From assembly GCA_037833965.1 (NCBI GenBank), contig AP031353.1, positions 746,501 to 810,500 on the forward strand: a stretch of DNA of 64,000 nucleotides. The letters are read 5' to 3'. Positions 24,351 to 37,545 of this stretch are shown one piece after another. The notes under the pieces were generated by a model. It was not told the origin of the DNA. It was given only the letters and a program-made list of their open reading frames with translations, and did no database searches. Source of the DNA: Marchantia polymorpha subsp. ruderalis (Eukaryota > Streptophyta > Marchantiopsida > Marchantiales > Marchantiaceae). A program made the position numbers and the translations under genes. The first letter of the stretch is position 1; the number at the start of each line of letters is the position of its first letter.

Positions 24351-27300
24351 CAGTTTCAATTTTTTCAAGTTCATTTGAACGAATTAAAAATAATTTTATT
24401 ACTTGATTATCCACATAATTTGAGAAAGAAGGTAATAATTTATAATCTATAAAAATAAAATTTTGCAAAACATGTACATTTCACGATAGAAATAATATTT
24501 ACTTTCTAATTTATCAAATTTTTTAAAAATCAAATTCATTCACTGTAATAAAAATTTCTACTTTTATGTTCTGTTTGATACATAAAAAATAATAGTTGTA
24601 TCGAAACTCTTTACATGGGAGAAAAAATAAATTTTCCTACATTTTTATTATGTCTATTATATATTATTTTTATTGTATGTCTATTATAAAAGAAAACCAA
24701 TAAATCTAAAACTAAACATAGATCACCAAATAAAAGTTCAAAGAAAAAATCATTGGGCTTTAAGTCATTTACTTTTAATTACACTTCGGAATTTCTAAAA
24801 TTGGAATAACCTAATATCCAATTCTAAAAATTTTAAAGATTTCAATGATTGTATCTATATGCAAAATGGAATCAAGTAATGCCATTATATAAAGTTAGTT
24901 TCACTGTTTGACTTCTGCCTCTAAACGATCAATTTTACTCTCACAGTATCAAGAGGCCAATAATCACATTGTCTAAGTAGAAAGATACACAGTAATTTAC
25001 CATCTTTCCGACCTTACATATGTTGTGACATTCTAAGTGGAGTGAGTATAATTATTTGTTTGGTTTTGAGCCATATACCACTAATTTTAAGAGAATGTAG
25101 GTTTTTGAACTGAATGCAATAAATGCTAATAATGCGATTTAAAATACAGAAATTACTGGATGATGGTCCTGTCGATTGATGCTAATTATTTTTTTCAATA
25201 AGGGAAACACAACTATCTAGTGTAGAAAATCTGCATGATATATATGAGCAAGAATAAATGGGTAGGCCATTTGTGAATGGAGAAACTATCAGATCAAGAA
25301 AAAAAAAAGATGAAGACAATCAACCAATCCAGACTTACTCTAGTAAGATTTTCTATACCATCCAATATTCATCTATGTCGATACTCAACATACTACAAAC
25401 ATCAATGATTCTTGTTGCTTGATCCTATCCTTGAACAATGTTTAGATAACTTTCCATAGTCACAAGCCAACAAACATCAAGTTGAATTCTAAAAGTTAGC
25501 AAATAGCGCCGCATGCAAGAGTGTGTTTCAGTGTCGAAAAGCACGAGGGAGATGTTCCAGTTCCTCCACAAGTGAAAAGAGTATGTCATGGAGACACGAG
25601 TTGCTGATATGGTACCAGATAGAAAACAAGCTCTTTCTTGCTCCTGCGTTGCGAGATAAGGTATCTCTTCTGGGAAATGAATCTCATCATGCCTTGTGAT
25701 GGAAACTATTGACTACCTGCCGGCCTTACGGCCTTCGCTTTCTCTCCTTAGAACCCAGCAACGGGTGGTAGCCAAATTCCATGCACGAACATACATTGTC
25801 CTACAACACAAAAAGTTGACACTTGTCCACTTTACGGTCGAACAATCGGCAGTCACAAATCACTGGACCCACGCTATTTCTCAAGTCCAATAGATGGCCA
25901 CTCGTTCGCTAGGGCGTGCCATAAAGTGCATCCCGAATGTCGTAAAGTGCTTAACGAAGTAGACTCTGTAGACTCCTATGAATTTCAGTGAGATGTGAGA
26001 TACCCAAATGTAGGACATGTGAATAAAAACTATCCAGCTAAGAAAAAGATGTGGGCTGCAGGGCATTTCTAGCGTAGTGCGCTAGGTCAGACTTATTACT
26101 AGAAATGCCACGAACTTTCAACGACATGACAGCTAAGTCAAAACTCTGAAACTTGCTCCTGATCATCCACTTTCTGGTTTACTACCTTTCCCCGCAAATA
26201 ATCAAGTACGGCGAGTTGCCTAATGATGAAGGCAAGCGTTTCAGGAATTTTGATATGAGTTCACGGTAGCTTTAATGTTGCAACCTTTCTTTGGCAATAC
26301 AGTTGGGCAATGACTGCGAGCATTCTTCTTGCCCCAAACTTCGAAATTCAGATCCTAATACGTATAGTCCAACTTTCCTCCGATGTTTACCCACAAAGAT
26401 TGAAGATTCGTTTCGTCGGAGCACGTTAATTCGAAATTAGTGTTTATTTTGCTCGTGATTACAGTACTGTACATATTCAATTTGATGCTATTGCGGTGTC
26501 AATAAAAACAGAAACAACTTGGAACTGTAAATAAGGAAAGGCCTTGACCAGTCAGATTCGATATGTGGAGTCGAAATCACACTTGCCTTTCCTAGGTCCT
26601 GATCTTTGACTACAACCTCACGTTCATCCCGTCAGCTTACTCCGACTCCGCAGCTACTTCCAGCAGTGAAGACCTTGTCCTTTCTTCGTAAGGTGTGATA
26701 CGATACATACAAAACTTTTTTAAATATAATCCGTTAGGTAATATACCCTTCTCAGCTAATTACAAACTATGTCTGAGCATCGGACTAGGCTCATCAAACA
26801 TCACAATGAGAAAAATGTACTGCACAATCTAATACGTCTTGAAGTGTCTAAGGTCTACAAGTAACCAAACCGAATAACATGAAATTTCTGCGGTAAGACC
26901 CGACCTCTCAAGTGGTCGTTACTGGTTTATTCTCGGCTTATATGCCATTCTTGATGACCGTTGATAACCTTCGGAGTAAACGCAGACTAAACGTCATGTT
27001 AATCATTCAATCGTGAAATTAAAGGTATTTGAAATTCCTTTTACTGGTTGCTGCTGCCTAAGATACATACTTCAAACGATGATGCTGTCTTATTAAGAAG
27101 TTTCGTCTCTACAAGAAAAAAAGGAAAACCCAGTATAGACCATTCATGGAGGAAACTTAAGCTTTAGTCTTCACATTACAACCAGCGATATACCACTTCG
27201 ACTTTATTAGGGACATTACAATAGTTATGGAATCGTTCGGTTGAAGGAGAACACTTCAAAAGTTTTGCAGACCGCTGAGGTCGGACAAAAAGGCCTCCAA

Positions 27301-27694
27301 TGGCAGACGCTTGAACCTCTACACATAATCCTTAAACAAAAACTCCGTCCAAGTCCATCAATAAGACTGGGAGCACTAGGGTCTGAGTAGAAACTGGACT
27401 GATCCAATCTTCTTCATGAGTATACCAAGTTCGCCCGGAAGTGCGATATTTAACTGAAACTACTCCGACATGACACATAATTACATTCAAGATCATTCCC
27501 GGCCTTTCCTCCACAACATCACACAAGCCCCCAGAGCGGAAAAGTGCGAAAAAGAGAATGGTCTGGCAAGACGTACAAATCTTTCCTCAACCCAAGAATG
27601 TCCCTCGATTCTAGATATATTACAGCTGAAACAAAGCATGAACAACCTGCATCACAAGCCAGACGACTCTGAAACGATAGCTGCCCACACATGA
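24351..27694. other. AT-rich intergenic region downstream of the PP2C gene
   Basis: Strongly AT-rich from 24.35 to 25.5 kb, then more mixed. The part next to 27.69 kb should include the 3' UTR of the minus-strand PP2C gene. No coding region, RNA gene or transposon recognised. Confidence 0.5.
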
Positions 27695-30600
27695 TCAAGA
27701 TGCACTTGTGCTGGACTTGCTATTCGTGATATATGACACGATAACTGTGATGTCGTCCATTTTACCACCGTAGAACCGGTATCCCGCATCTTGGGCAGCA
27801 GTCGAAAAGGGGGTCTGTCTGTTCCTGTCCTGAGCTCGTGTTCTTGCTAAATCAGCCACATTTTGAGCGGTCACTTGAGGGCCCATACCCGACCTGACCG
27901 CTTGTACTACCACCGTAGTCAACTCACTATCATACAAGTTGTCGAACAGGCCATCTGTGCCTGCAACAATCACATCGCCCACAGCTACTTCGATCGAGAA
28001 AACCTGGCACCCAAAAAAACAACCACACGCTCGTCAAGAGCCCGGTCCATGTAGACAGATGCCGGCGGAAAACTCAGGTTCCATCAATGTTCGATACCGA
28101 TCATGGTCTAAGAGAGCCAAACGAGACTCGAGTTACAGCTTAATATTTCTATTTTAAAACTATTTAAACAGCAACTTATGATTCGAAATTGCGAAAGTAA
28201 TAGGCGGCTATGCTGGGCTTCTGCAACACATATAAGTCAGAAATGAGTATTTGTAACAGATTTCATGTAATTAAACTTCACCTCGGCGGCACTAGGAGGA
28301 TCGCTCCCACCACTCTCCAGCTGGAAGGGAATATTGAACTGGTGTTGCTGCGCAGGCGACTTGAAAAGAGTACGAGAATTTCTCAAAATGACAAAACCAC
28401 TGTCTCCCAAGTTGGCCGCTTCCAAAACCTGTTCTCCAATTGCATAGAAGTTTTTGTCAGAATGGATAGGGCAATTTCATGTTCTTTGTTCGTGCTTTTC
28501 TTTGTATACTCAAGATGCGTTCAGACACTTCGGCGTAGAATGATGGAGGGAAACCCAAAAATCGCTGACATTCGGCATGAATAGATGGAAAGAACTAGTA
28601 ACATGATTGCAAGAAGTACTAATAATACTTCTGGTACCTTGCTAAAAATAGGCAGACGAGCATCACCCACTATCAGCGGACTCAGCCACCGCTCATCTTC
28701 ACTAAGTCGACGTATAAACAGCATAAAAATAATAAATCTAAAATTTTCACCATTAGATGAGGCAGAGTTTCTTCTTAATTAAGGTTTCAGAATGACAGCC
28801 ATTTATACGAGATAATTTGCTGACAATCCCTTTGGATTATATCACATGATCATAATGCTTCGAGATGATTCAAATATACAGACATTCTGGCAATTGCAGG
28901 AGCTTGACCAGCTACCTGTGATCCTTGCTTTGAAGCACACTCAACCCATGTCAGTTCCGCATATGAGGAGACTGAGATCTCTTATCTCTTTCCAACAACC
29001 AGTTCATAATTCAATGCATACTGGATAGGTTGTGTAGTAGTATTCATTAAGTGAACGTAAACTGTTCGGGTCATCCACATCACCATATCGACCTCAACAT
29101 TTGGCTTCAACGGCTTCAGTCCTGACATGAAGCTTGTCCAGATAAAATCAGACTGATGGGACTAATCTCTAAATAGCTTGAAACATAACGATGTACAATG
29201 GTAAACGATGCGTCCATGATGACAATGGATACATGGGATTTTCAATTACCTCACTTCGAAAAGAATCACAACGATCAGGCTCCTCAAGCTTTTTTCATTG
29301 ACTCTTCTCAGAAGCATATCCGAGCTGGAGAAGGCTGAAGGTATGAACCAGGATCATACAACATTGTTATGGCCACAGGGCAGCCACAGGAAAACTGCCC
29401 TGGAAAGTGAATCCATAACTTCAATCAGTAACAAATGTGGCTTCCTAAATATCCAAGAACCCAGCTACGTTATTACTATTTCCACAACAGAGCAAAGGTG
29501 CTAAGTGAGGCCAGAGAAAAAGTATCCTCACAGACAGAAGAAAGGATGGGAAGGATAAGTCAGATCGTGTTCATCCTACTTCTACACGTACGTCAGCGAT
29601 GAAAGTACACTAACACCAGTGTGTATTCATATTTCAATTTAAAGACGAGTATGGCTCGAACTAGGAGTTTCTCTTCCTTACTCCACACGGTGTCCAGCAT
29701 GATTGATGAGGTTCATAGCTGAAGGACCGATGTCCACACCCTCGATCAAACATGAACCAAGGTTCGAGTGAGGATGGAAAATTTGGCTTCTACATTGAAG
29801 AAACTGTAAGGAGACGTGATCGACTGCAAGGCCTACAGAAATTTTGCAATAAACACCAAGTGGGTACAAGTGCTGTACAATGGGTCTAAAAGACGACACA
29901 GAACAGAAAAAGAAGAGACGATATTCACAGAAACTGATCATACAATATATTCGAGCACAGAATGCATTACTTTGGTAACTCTGCAATAACAGTAGACGAA
30001 TAAGTGGGTCAAGGAAAGAAGATGGCATGGCCCGATCCACGTACCAATCCCTACAACCCAAGGGCGACTCCACCGAATCGAAAGAAGGTTTGACTGCCCT
30101 CCAGAAGGCGCTTCTACCAACAAAATACCATATTGCCCACCTACTCAATATACTGGCTAAAAGGCTCTAGGGCAAGTTACAATATTAACTTGAACTTAGA
30201 TAAGATAAGAAGAAGCCTGTAGGAAAACAAAGATTTCTCCACGGGCTAAGATCGAATCAGTCAAAAGTCGTGGATGGAAGCGTATCGACAGCTAGATGTC
30301 ATTGTTGCAATGGTCGAAGGGCATGAAAGGTTTGTAATAGTGGCAAAAGTTTAAGTTTGAGTCATCTCATGGGAACATTTTTCTCGACACAGAGGTTTAC
30401 AGACCGACCGTGGAAAAGAAAAAGTCAAATGACCACCAATCAGCAATATTCGTGTTGTTGACTCCAACAAACGGGCGCAACAAAAGGACTTCTATTATTT
30501 ATGAGACAAACAAACGTGATTATAAATGAGATGAGAAAAGCAGCAAACGAAAAGTTTAACAGGAGCTTCAATCTGAACACCACCGCAAGATAAAGGCGCA

Positions 30601-32621
30601 ATTACAGGGGCCCGACTTGTACAAGACTGAGAATTCCCAATAAGGGATAATGAACGTCTTGCACAACGTAAGTTGAGACGAAGATCCGAAAGAATATTGA
30701 GAGTAATCTCGATCAACTCTACCGAGTTCGGTGGAGCACAGACTTGAAGCAAACTATTGTATAGTAGCGAAGGTACAAGCATTATCAAGAAATGCACCAA
30801 AGGCAGAATGCAAACATATATGCATTGAAATGAAATGGAAAAAAATATACAGGACAAATGTACAAGCGGCATAACTTGAAGTGACAATGTAAAAGTGAAC
30901 AAATGGAAATTCTCTTTAAGGTTTTCTGTCAGTGAGCTTACAGAGTCTGACAAAGCAAGTATACAAGCCGTAGAGGAGCCTCTGCATTTCGTCATAGAAT
31001 GAGCTTTCTCTAGCACTCTCGCAGGATCGATGGATCCTTGAGGCTCCTCTCTGACGGCAATCATCGCTTGCGACATCAACTCGCGGGCATACTCTCCGGC
31101 ATCGATTCCTAGATCCGCCCAACCACCAACACCATCTGCCACTCCGACCACCTGCTTATCAGGGCATATGAAGTATGCATCCTCTCCTCCAGTTTTGATT
31201 TTGTCGGGGTGCGGAAGATTACACGCCCCGGAGAGGAGCTTCAGGGATTTGCTATCACTTACAGCTCTGCACAACAACAAAGAGGACATGAAAATCGTGA
31301 AGCATGAATAAGCAATACCGTATGAGGACTCGCAAATCCCTTCCACTGTTAAAACTTGGAACTGGACGGGTTAATAAAAGCTCTACTGTGAACTGCAAAG
31401 TGTGTAGACCACAACATGCGTCTACACTCTTCATGTTATGACACGCACATTTATCAGAGCTATGTATTCCGGTGACTTCTTGATTATGTTTTATATATCT
31501 CCATTCTATTTGGCCCTGTAGGTTCAGGGTGCTTAAGAAGTAATAACACATAGAAGAAGAGCTTCTTACTGCTCAGACTGCCGCTCGGGGGTGTCATTGT
31601 CAGATAACCGCTCCAAAGGCAAACCATCCCCTGCTAAACTCACGTCATGCAACGCCCTTATAAACACTTCGCCGAAGCGGGGTAAAATGGAGCTGCCATT
31701 GTGAACGCTAATTCCAGGAGCACGATTGAGCAAGGCTTGTGGTCTTCCTGACCCGATATTTCCTGGTTTCTCTTGATCTTTCTGCTGTGTCAATCCATTC
31801 AGCTTCCCTGTCTCCTCCACTTCCAGGGTGTAATCGCCATAATAGTTGCCCGCCCCTCTTTCCGAATTTACTACGGAGCGGGCAGTCCCTCTTTTCACTC
31901 CATACTCTCTACATTCAGCTCTTTCACCATTGCTGTCACTTAGGGTCTTGCATTCTAAAGATGAGACTTTACCTAGGGGATCGTCCCTAGCCTCAAATGA
32001 CAAATCCCTCCATCGTCTCTCCTTCCACAGCTCTTGCTTAAAGGAGGAAAGAGCATTCCGCGATGAGCCCTTGTCATTTCTCCTTGAAAATAATCTTTCG
32101 CCGGACTCGTTTGTAAAGGCATCTTTAACTCTTCCAAGTACTTCCTTCGCTGTTCTACCCGGTGCTACAAAAAGGCCTTTCTCCGACAAGTCTCTATTCT
32201 TGTCCGAATCGCTCCCGTCGATCAAAAGCTGAGAAGACTGTCGGAATTGACCGTGCACGGACGGAGTGGAAATCACCCTCGAAATTGCCGCGGTGGCCGT
32301 CAAACCTCTTTCCTTCTTCCCATTCTTAAGGTCAAGAGTAGACGCGGAATATGGCACCGATGATGGCCCAGCAGGTCCGGCACCGGGCGAGAAGGCGGAG
32401 ACGAAAGAATTGACAAACGATGGCCGCGTCGAAGAGGTATTAGGATCACAATCTACAGGCTTCCCCGGCGCGCAAACCGACTGTTTACCTTTCTGCCACC
32501 CGGGAGACTTATCGTTTTTGCTCGAACGTAGCAGAAAAAGCCGTCCCTTCCCCTGGCCTTCTAATTGCACAGTCGCTCGCACGCCAGCCTTCAGCTTCAA
32601 GAATTTGTGCAAAGAGGGCAT
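27695..32621 (-). CDS. PP2C-family Ser/Thr phosphatase (PP2C55-like) with long N-terminal extension
   Basis: Four coding exons: 32621-31570, 31266-30942, 28428-28282, 28003-27695. All have GT-AG borders and compatible phases, giving 610 aa. The first true ATG (MPSLHKFLKLKAG) was chosen; the frame upstream opens only at GTG. Residues 1-350 are a Ser/Gly/charged extension without a known domain. The PP2C domain (about 352-605) shows GGEDAY, VADGVGGW, GSSTAC, NLGDSG, AGTDGLFDN and DDIT, which carry the metal-binding aspartates. This is the short SpoIIE-like PP2C subgroup of Arabidopsis PP2C55 and relatives, a metal-dependent protein phosphatase, often organellar; its substrate is unknown. Intron 2 is 2.5 kb. 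It contains a 156-codon frame on the same strand that lacks an ATG and is not needed for the domain. The gene looks intact. Confidence 0.9.
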
Positions 32622-33600
32622 TTTCAGGAAATTCGCCCTCGTCACACACTCGTAATTCTCAATGACTACATCCACTCACTCCTCTGCCCCGCCACCACCT
32701 CTTCCCGACACCAAATCATTCCTGTCATCTCTCTCCTCGATCCCTCCCCTCCACTCCACTCCACCCAGCTCCCTCATACACCCTCCTCTCTGACCATGAT
32801 GTCGTCGCGAGTTATTGCCCTCTGGATCGCCACACTCACCCCCGAAATCCAGATCCCCTGTCTCGCTACCTCGTCTAAACTCTCTTCTCGCCTCGCCTCT
32901 CCTCTCTTTCCCTTCCCACCCTCCTCCGCTGCCACTGCCAACAAGAAACAACAACGAGAGCTCGCTCGATGTACAAGGAAGAAGGAGAGAGCAGCAGCGC
33001 AAACTTCAAAGCATCAAATACAGCAGCCCACACTCCACGCACGCATTTGACACGTTTCGTTCCCAGTTTCGTTTGATCGGTTCTTTGCTCCTCCCTCGCT
33101 CTTCGTCGGCCCGCGCTCGCTCTCTACAACTGAAAACTGCAGCTCCGCGGTGGATCCATATACGGCTCTCCGTCCGTTACTCCGCCCGGCGGACCGACCC
33201 CCTCTGTCCTCATCCGTCCGTCTGTCCGTCAGGCTCGCAGTCACCTGCCACGCTTTGTCAGGACTGACTCTGGACGAGGACCCCGAGCCGCAGCAGGACC
33301 GGCGCTGGCCTCCTTCGTCGACCGTCCGTCTTCGATTGACGAGGTGTCAATTGGCTCACGGCGAGGACAGGCGACTGGCCCAATTCGCTGTCCGTGGGCC
33401 TTTTTCCTCCCTACGGAGCTTTCCTCGCCGACCGGCGACCGGCGAGGGCCCGATTAGTTAAAGATGGGCCTTTTCTCTCTCTGCGGAGTGTTCCCTTGCC
33501 GACCGCGCTTTTTTATACTATCGGCCGATTCGCTGGGCCGCTTTCTTTCTATATATTATTCACCTAAAGCCTGTATTCTTGCCGCGACGGTCGTTCGGTC
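32622..33600. other. GC-rich leader/promoter region of the PP2C gene
   Basis: CT-rich on the upper strand (GA-rich in the PP2C transcript sense), with GTCC tetranucleotides near 33165-33235. It directly abuts the PP2C ATG, so it is most simply its 5' UTR and promoter. The proline/serine-rich frames here are by-products of composition. Confidence 0.5.
33377..33539. promoter_or_regulatory. Cluster of TGGGCC (site II-type) motifs in a diverged tandem duplication
   Basis: GGCCCA at 33377-33382 and TGGGCC at 33395, 33465 and 33534. The segments from 33395 and 33465 are diverged copies (70-bp spacing) sharing TGGGCCTTTT, a GCGGAG/ACGGAG block and TTGCCGACCG/TCGCCGACCG. Site II elements bind TCP factors in many plant housekeeping promoters. 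The cluster is about 750-920 bp upstream of the PP2C ATG. It could equally serve an unseen plus-strand transcript. Confidence 0.4.
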
Positions 33601-34531
33601 CTCAATTTTCTGAAGTTTACATCCTTCTCCATTTGTCACCTGCTGCCCATTATTATTCTCGTTTGCGGTGTGATCCAAGGTCGACAAATTACGACGTCAC
33701 AAACCCATTACAGTAGTAGCCGGAGAGATCGATTCATGAAATCTGTCATCGCGGATTCATCGTGGATACGTATATTTATTTACAAATATCCTATTTACAT
33801 TGGCCCTAACTTAATAAACAATTAGTAAGTGTGTCGGATGCATTATGGAATCGATTCCAAAGTTACCTTCACTTTCTATATTCATTGAAAAGGTCTTCTA
33901 CTATTTTTAACTAAAGTACATATTTTATATTGTAAAGAAAATTTATGTATTGTTGAGGATTGAAAGTGACAGGAAAAGAGAATAATTGTAAATATTGAAT
34001 ATTATTTAGCATCTTCAAGCCAGAATACATTGGACTAAACATCCACAAAGTTTTCATCTTGCCCAAAGAAAATACATATACCAACTTACATATATATCAA
34101 AATGTTATATATGTTGTAGCACAGCATCTGAACCTATTGCATTGAAAAGATGACGTTGATGACGCATATGTATATATTTAATCCCAAAATCATGTTCGTT
34201 TATACTACTTGGTAGTATAAGCATTGCGTATTTATCTCTTTTCATCTTTCATATATGTAACCACATTTTACGCCTAAATCATATCTCTTGTATTCAAGGT
34301 TTACTATACCTGCGCAAACCATTTTTTATTTTGTCATTTCTCTGAACATATAAGTGCTCTAGATTTCAACCTATGAAAACATTGTCTAAATATTTGCTAC
34401 ATATCATATGGTGAAAGATAGTTATAGTCTTCTACTCAACATTATAAATTAGATATTCAATTCAAAATCATTTACATGATATAAGATTCATTTTACAAGT
34501 GATTTGTTACACTAGTGTCAAGTCAACATTG

Positions 34532-34578
34532 GTGTCAGTGACAGTTTAGGGTGTAGTTTAAACCCTAAACCTTGACAC
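34532..34578. repeat. Inverted repeat with telomere-like arms
   Basis: Arms GTTTAGGGT (34544-34552) and ACCCTAAAC (34562-34570) flank 9 nt, with outer partial arms GTGTCA (34532-34537) and TGACAC (34573-34578). Each inner arm contains one plant telomere unit (TTTAGGG/CCCTAAA). Too short to be an interstitial telomere array; it could be a telo-box pair or a small element end. Confidence 0.6.
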
Positions 34579-37435
34579 TGCTTGGTTATAGAGTTGCTTT
34601 CATAATTCTTTTATGTAAGTTAGATGCCACAACATTTGAATTATGTTGTTGCACACATGATAAAAAAGTAAACTCTTCAAACATCTCTTTAAGGGTATAT
34701 AATTTGTGTCATGAGTGACTCCAAAATTATAATATGTATATATGAAAAACATATGCATCAAAGCCAACAAATACTAGGATAATGCAAAAATACTTCCCCA
34801 AATACAAGCTTCAACATTTCCAGCTGAATCATGGAATTCATCTTGATTTCTAAGTAAAATTATCATGCCGGTTATACAACATACAAATGAACTGTTAGAT
34901 TGAGTATGTGGGTAAAAATAAGTATTGATTTCAATATTTTATTTTGTAAGAATATGAAGAAAGCAAGAAATTGGTTTCAGTTGTTTTGGCTAAGATAAAG
35001 GTATGACATAATCCACATACGTATTGCAGCAAGTATATTTTTTGTCACAAAAGAAGATACTAATTATGTTTTGACAAAATGCATGTAAGGTAGATAGAGC
35101 ACAACATAAAAGGAAATGTTTAAAAGATGTGAGCCACAACATAACTGTTATGATGAGCAAACCGTACAAAAATAATGATCTATTTTATTCTACTTTTGAT
35201 AGAATTCTATCGACTTAAAGAAAAAAACTACAACACTTATTATATACTCTATGATATTCAATAGTTGTATCATAGATAAACGGTTATATGATTCATGATG
35301 TCAACTAGCAATCTAGCTTTAATTAGATTGCTTGATTCAAGTTTTGCTTAATTAATTACTACATTTTGAAATATATTCTAATTTTTTTGTCGTTTTTGCT
35401 GGTAAAAAAAATTCAACACATGAAATAATAAATTTCATTTCTACAGCATTACATACTTCACACACATATTGTTTTTTAACCATCAATTTATGCATGCATA
35501 GCTTTCATCAACTTCTTTGCATAGTCATACAAATCCTTAACAATTGTTTATACTATCAAGCTATGATTACATTGATTTTGATTTAACATGAGAAAAAACT
35601 TCTAACAATCATATGTATAAATCATATTTATGTGAGGATGTAGATATGTAAAAAATAAAGTATACAGCATGTACGATCATATATATGATTTGATTATTGC
35701 TACATATTTTATATTTTAACATATATAATATATATATATATAGTTATTTAGTATAATGTTTCATATATGGTGTTGAGGTTAAATCTTGTTTAGAAGTAAC
35801 CTAGGTACTAGCTAAGTTAAGCTGCAAAGCGTCAAATCTGTTGAAAGTATTCAACCTGTGATCATTTGAATTACCAATACTTTTACTATTCAATATTCTC
35901 ACACGTGAGGTTTCCTATCGTGGACGTATCGGACAGAGTTTGAACACTTTAAACTTGGTGACTGTTATGTCTTGTGGTTAGCTGTGATTTTACTTTTACT
36001 TACATTTACTAATTATTGTTTAATCATAACATATCTGCAAGTGACACAATCTATCTATAAGTGCATAATGTTCACATGTCTTGTAAATTAATTTAAATTT
36101 ATGATATGATGATAATGTGATATGTGCAAGTATTGCTTGTAAAATATAAATAAGATGTTTTTGAATTGTTAAATCATTATATATAATCTAGTTTGATAAT
36201 ATGCATCTTTTATTTACTAGTTTGTACAAAATATGTGAATTAATGAAGTAGAACCAACATTTTATATTTCATCATAATATATTATTATTGTTATTGTAAA
36301 ATTTTTTAACAGTGTTTATTTAGAATATTAAAATTTTAGAATAATGTTTTTTTAATATGATAAAGTTATTATTTTATTTCATGATGTTACGTATGTAAAA
36401 GATAATTACTGTTTATATTAATGTGATATTTTATATTTTACTATAATCAATGACTATAAAAAAAAACCCGTTTGAAATAAATTTACAAATCTTATAGGCC
36501 AATTTTCTTAAATTCTTTTAAAAATATTTTTAAATTATCAAAGGAAAATACAAAATTCAATAATTAATCTTATTGTATGATTCATAAAAATTCATATAAA
36601 TATATTCATAACATAATGATATTCATTAGTGTAAAAAGATAATTGTGAGTACAAATTTATAATCATAATATATAATTTGTTGATATATTAAAAAATTATT
36701 GAATATAATTTTAAATATTTGTTATATACAAGTGAAATAATGTTTATAAAAATAAATTTAAAATTTTGAACAGTTTTTTACAATCTAAAATTATAACTTG
36801 AAAAAAAATATTTTCTGGTAAAAATGAAAGTTGTTTATAACATATCACAAATGTTTATGTATTTTTTGAAAAATAAAATAAAATCAATCATAATAAAATA
36901 TAATTTAAATTCAAGTTGTAAATTTTTGTTTCAATACAATTAGCTTGTAAATGTTGTATTCATGTTTCAATGTCACATTAAAATATATGTAACTTACAAT
37001 CGTGAGATTTCAATTTATATTTGTATAAAATGAAATAAACATAATGTATTTTAAACTTTATTTATTGTACTATCACATCAAATTGAATAGATTTGAATTT
37101 TATTATTAAGATATTAAATCATTACACTTTTAGAAGTTTTCCATTATTTTGTTGTAACATATTGTAATTGTAATATTGCACATATTGTAATTGTAGTGTT
37201 TATGAATGATTTTAATTTTTAAAGTTAGTGGCTAGTTGTAATTCACTTATGGCTAATTAGCTCTCACCATACTATACACTCTTACTTGATTGGTAGATGC
37301 AGGATTTAAGAGTGAGTTGTTGCTAATTTTGAAATATGATGTTTATTATGAGTTGACGGATTTTCATTATTTTTACTCTGCGTCAAAGCCGCATTTACGG
37401 TAGACGCCACATCAAAACCACGCTTGCCACGTTTG

Positions 37436-37545
37436 GTTAAAGCCGTCTAGTTGGTTCAATTCTCATGAAGATATTAACTTAGTAGAAGTCGTTAAAGCCG
37501 TATAGCCGGTTCAATTCTTGGAAAAATCTTAAATTGGTAGAAGTT
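37436..37545. repeat. Two-copy 55-bp tandem repeat
   Basis: Units start at 37436 and 37491 with GTTAAAGCCGT; each contains GGTTCAATTCT and ends GGTAGAAGTT or a close variant. Diverged, so older than the 132-bp duplication at 9.2 kb. Confidence 0.7.

Noticed and set aside
29678-30148. 156-codon frame in PP2C intron 2
   Set aside because: Starts only at TTG, and the phosphatase domain is complete without it.
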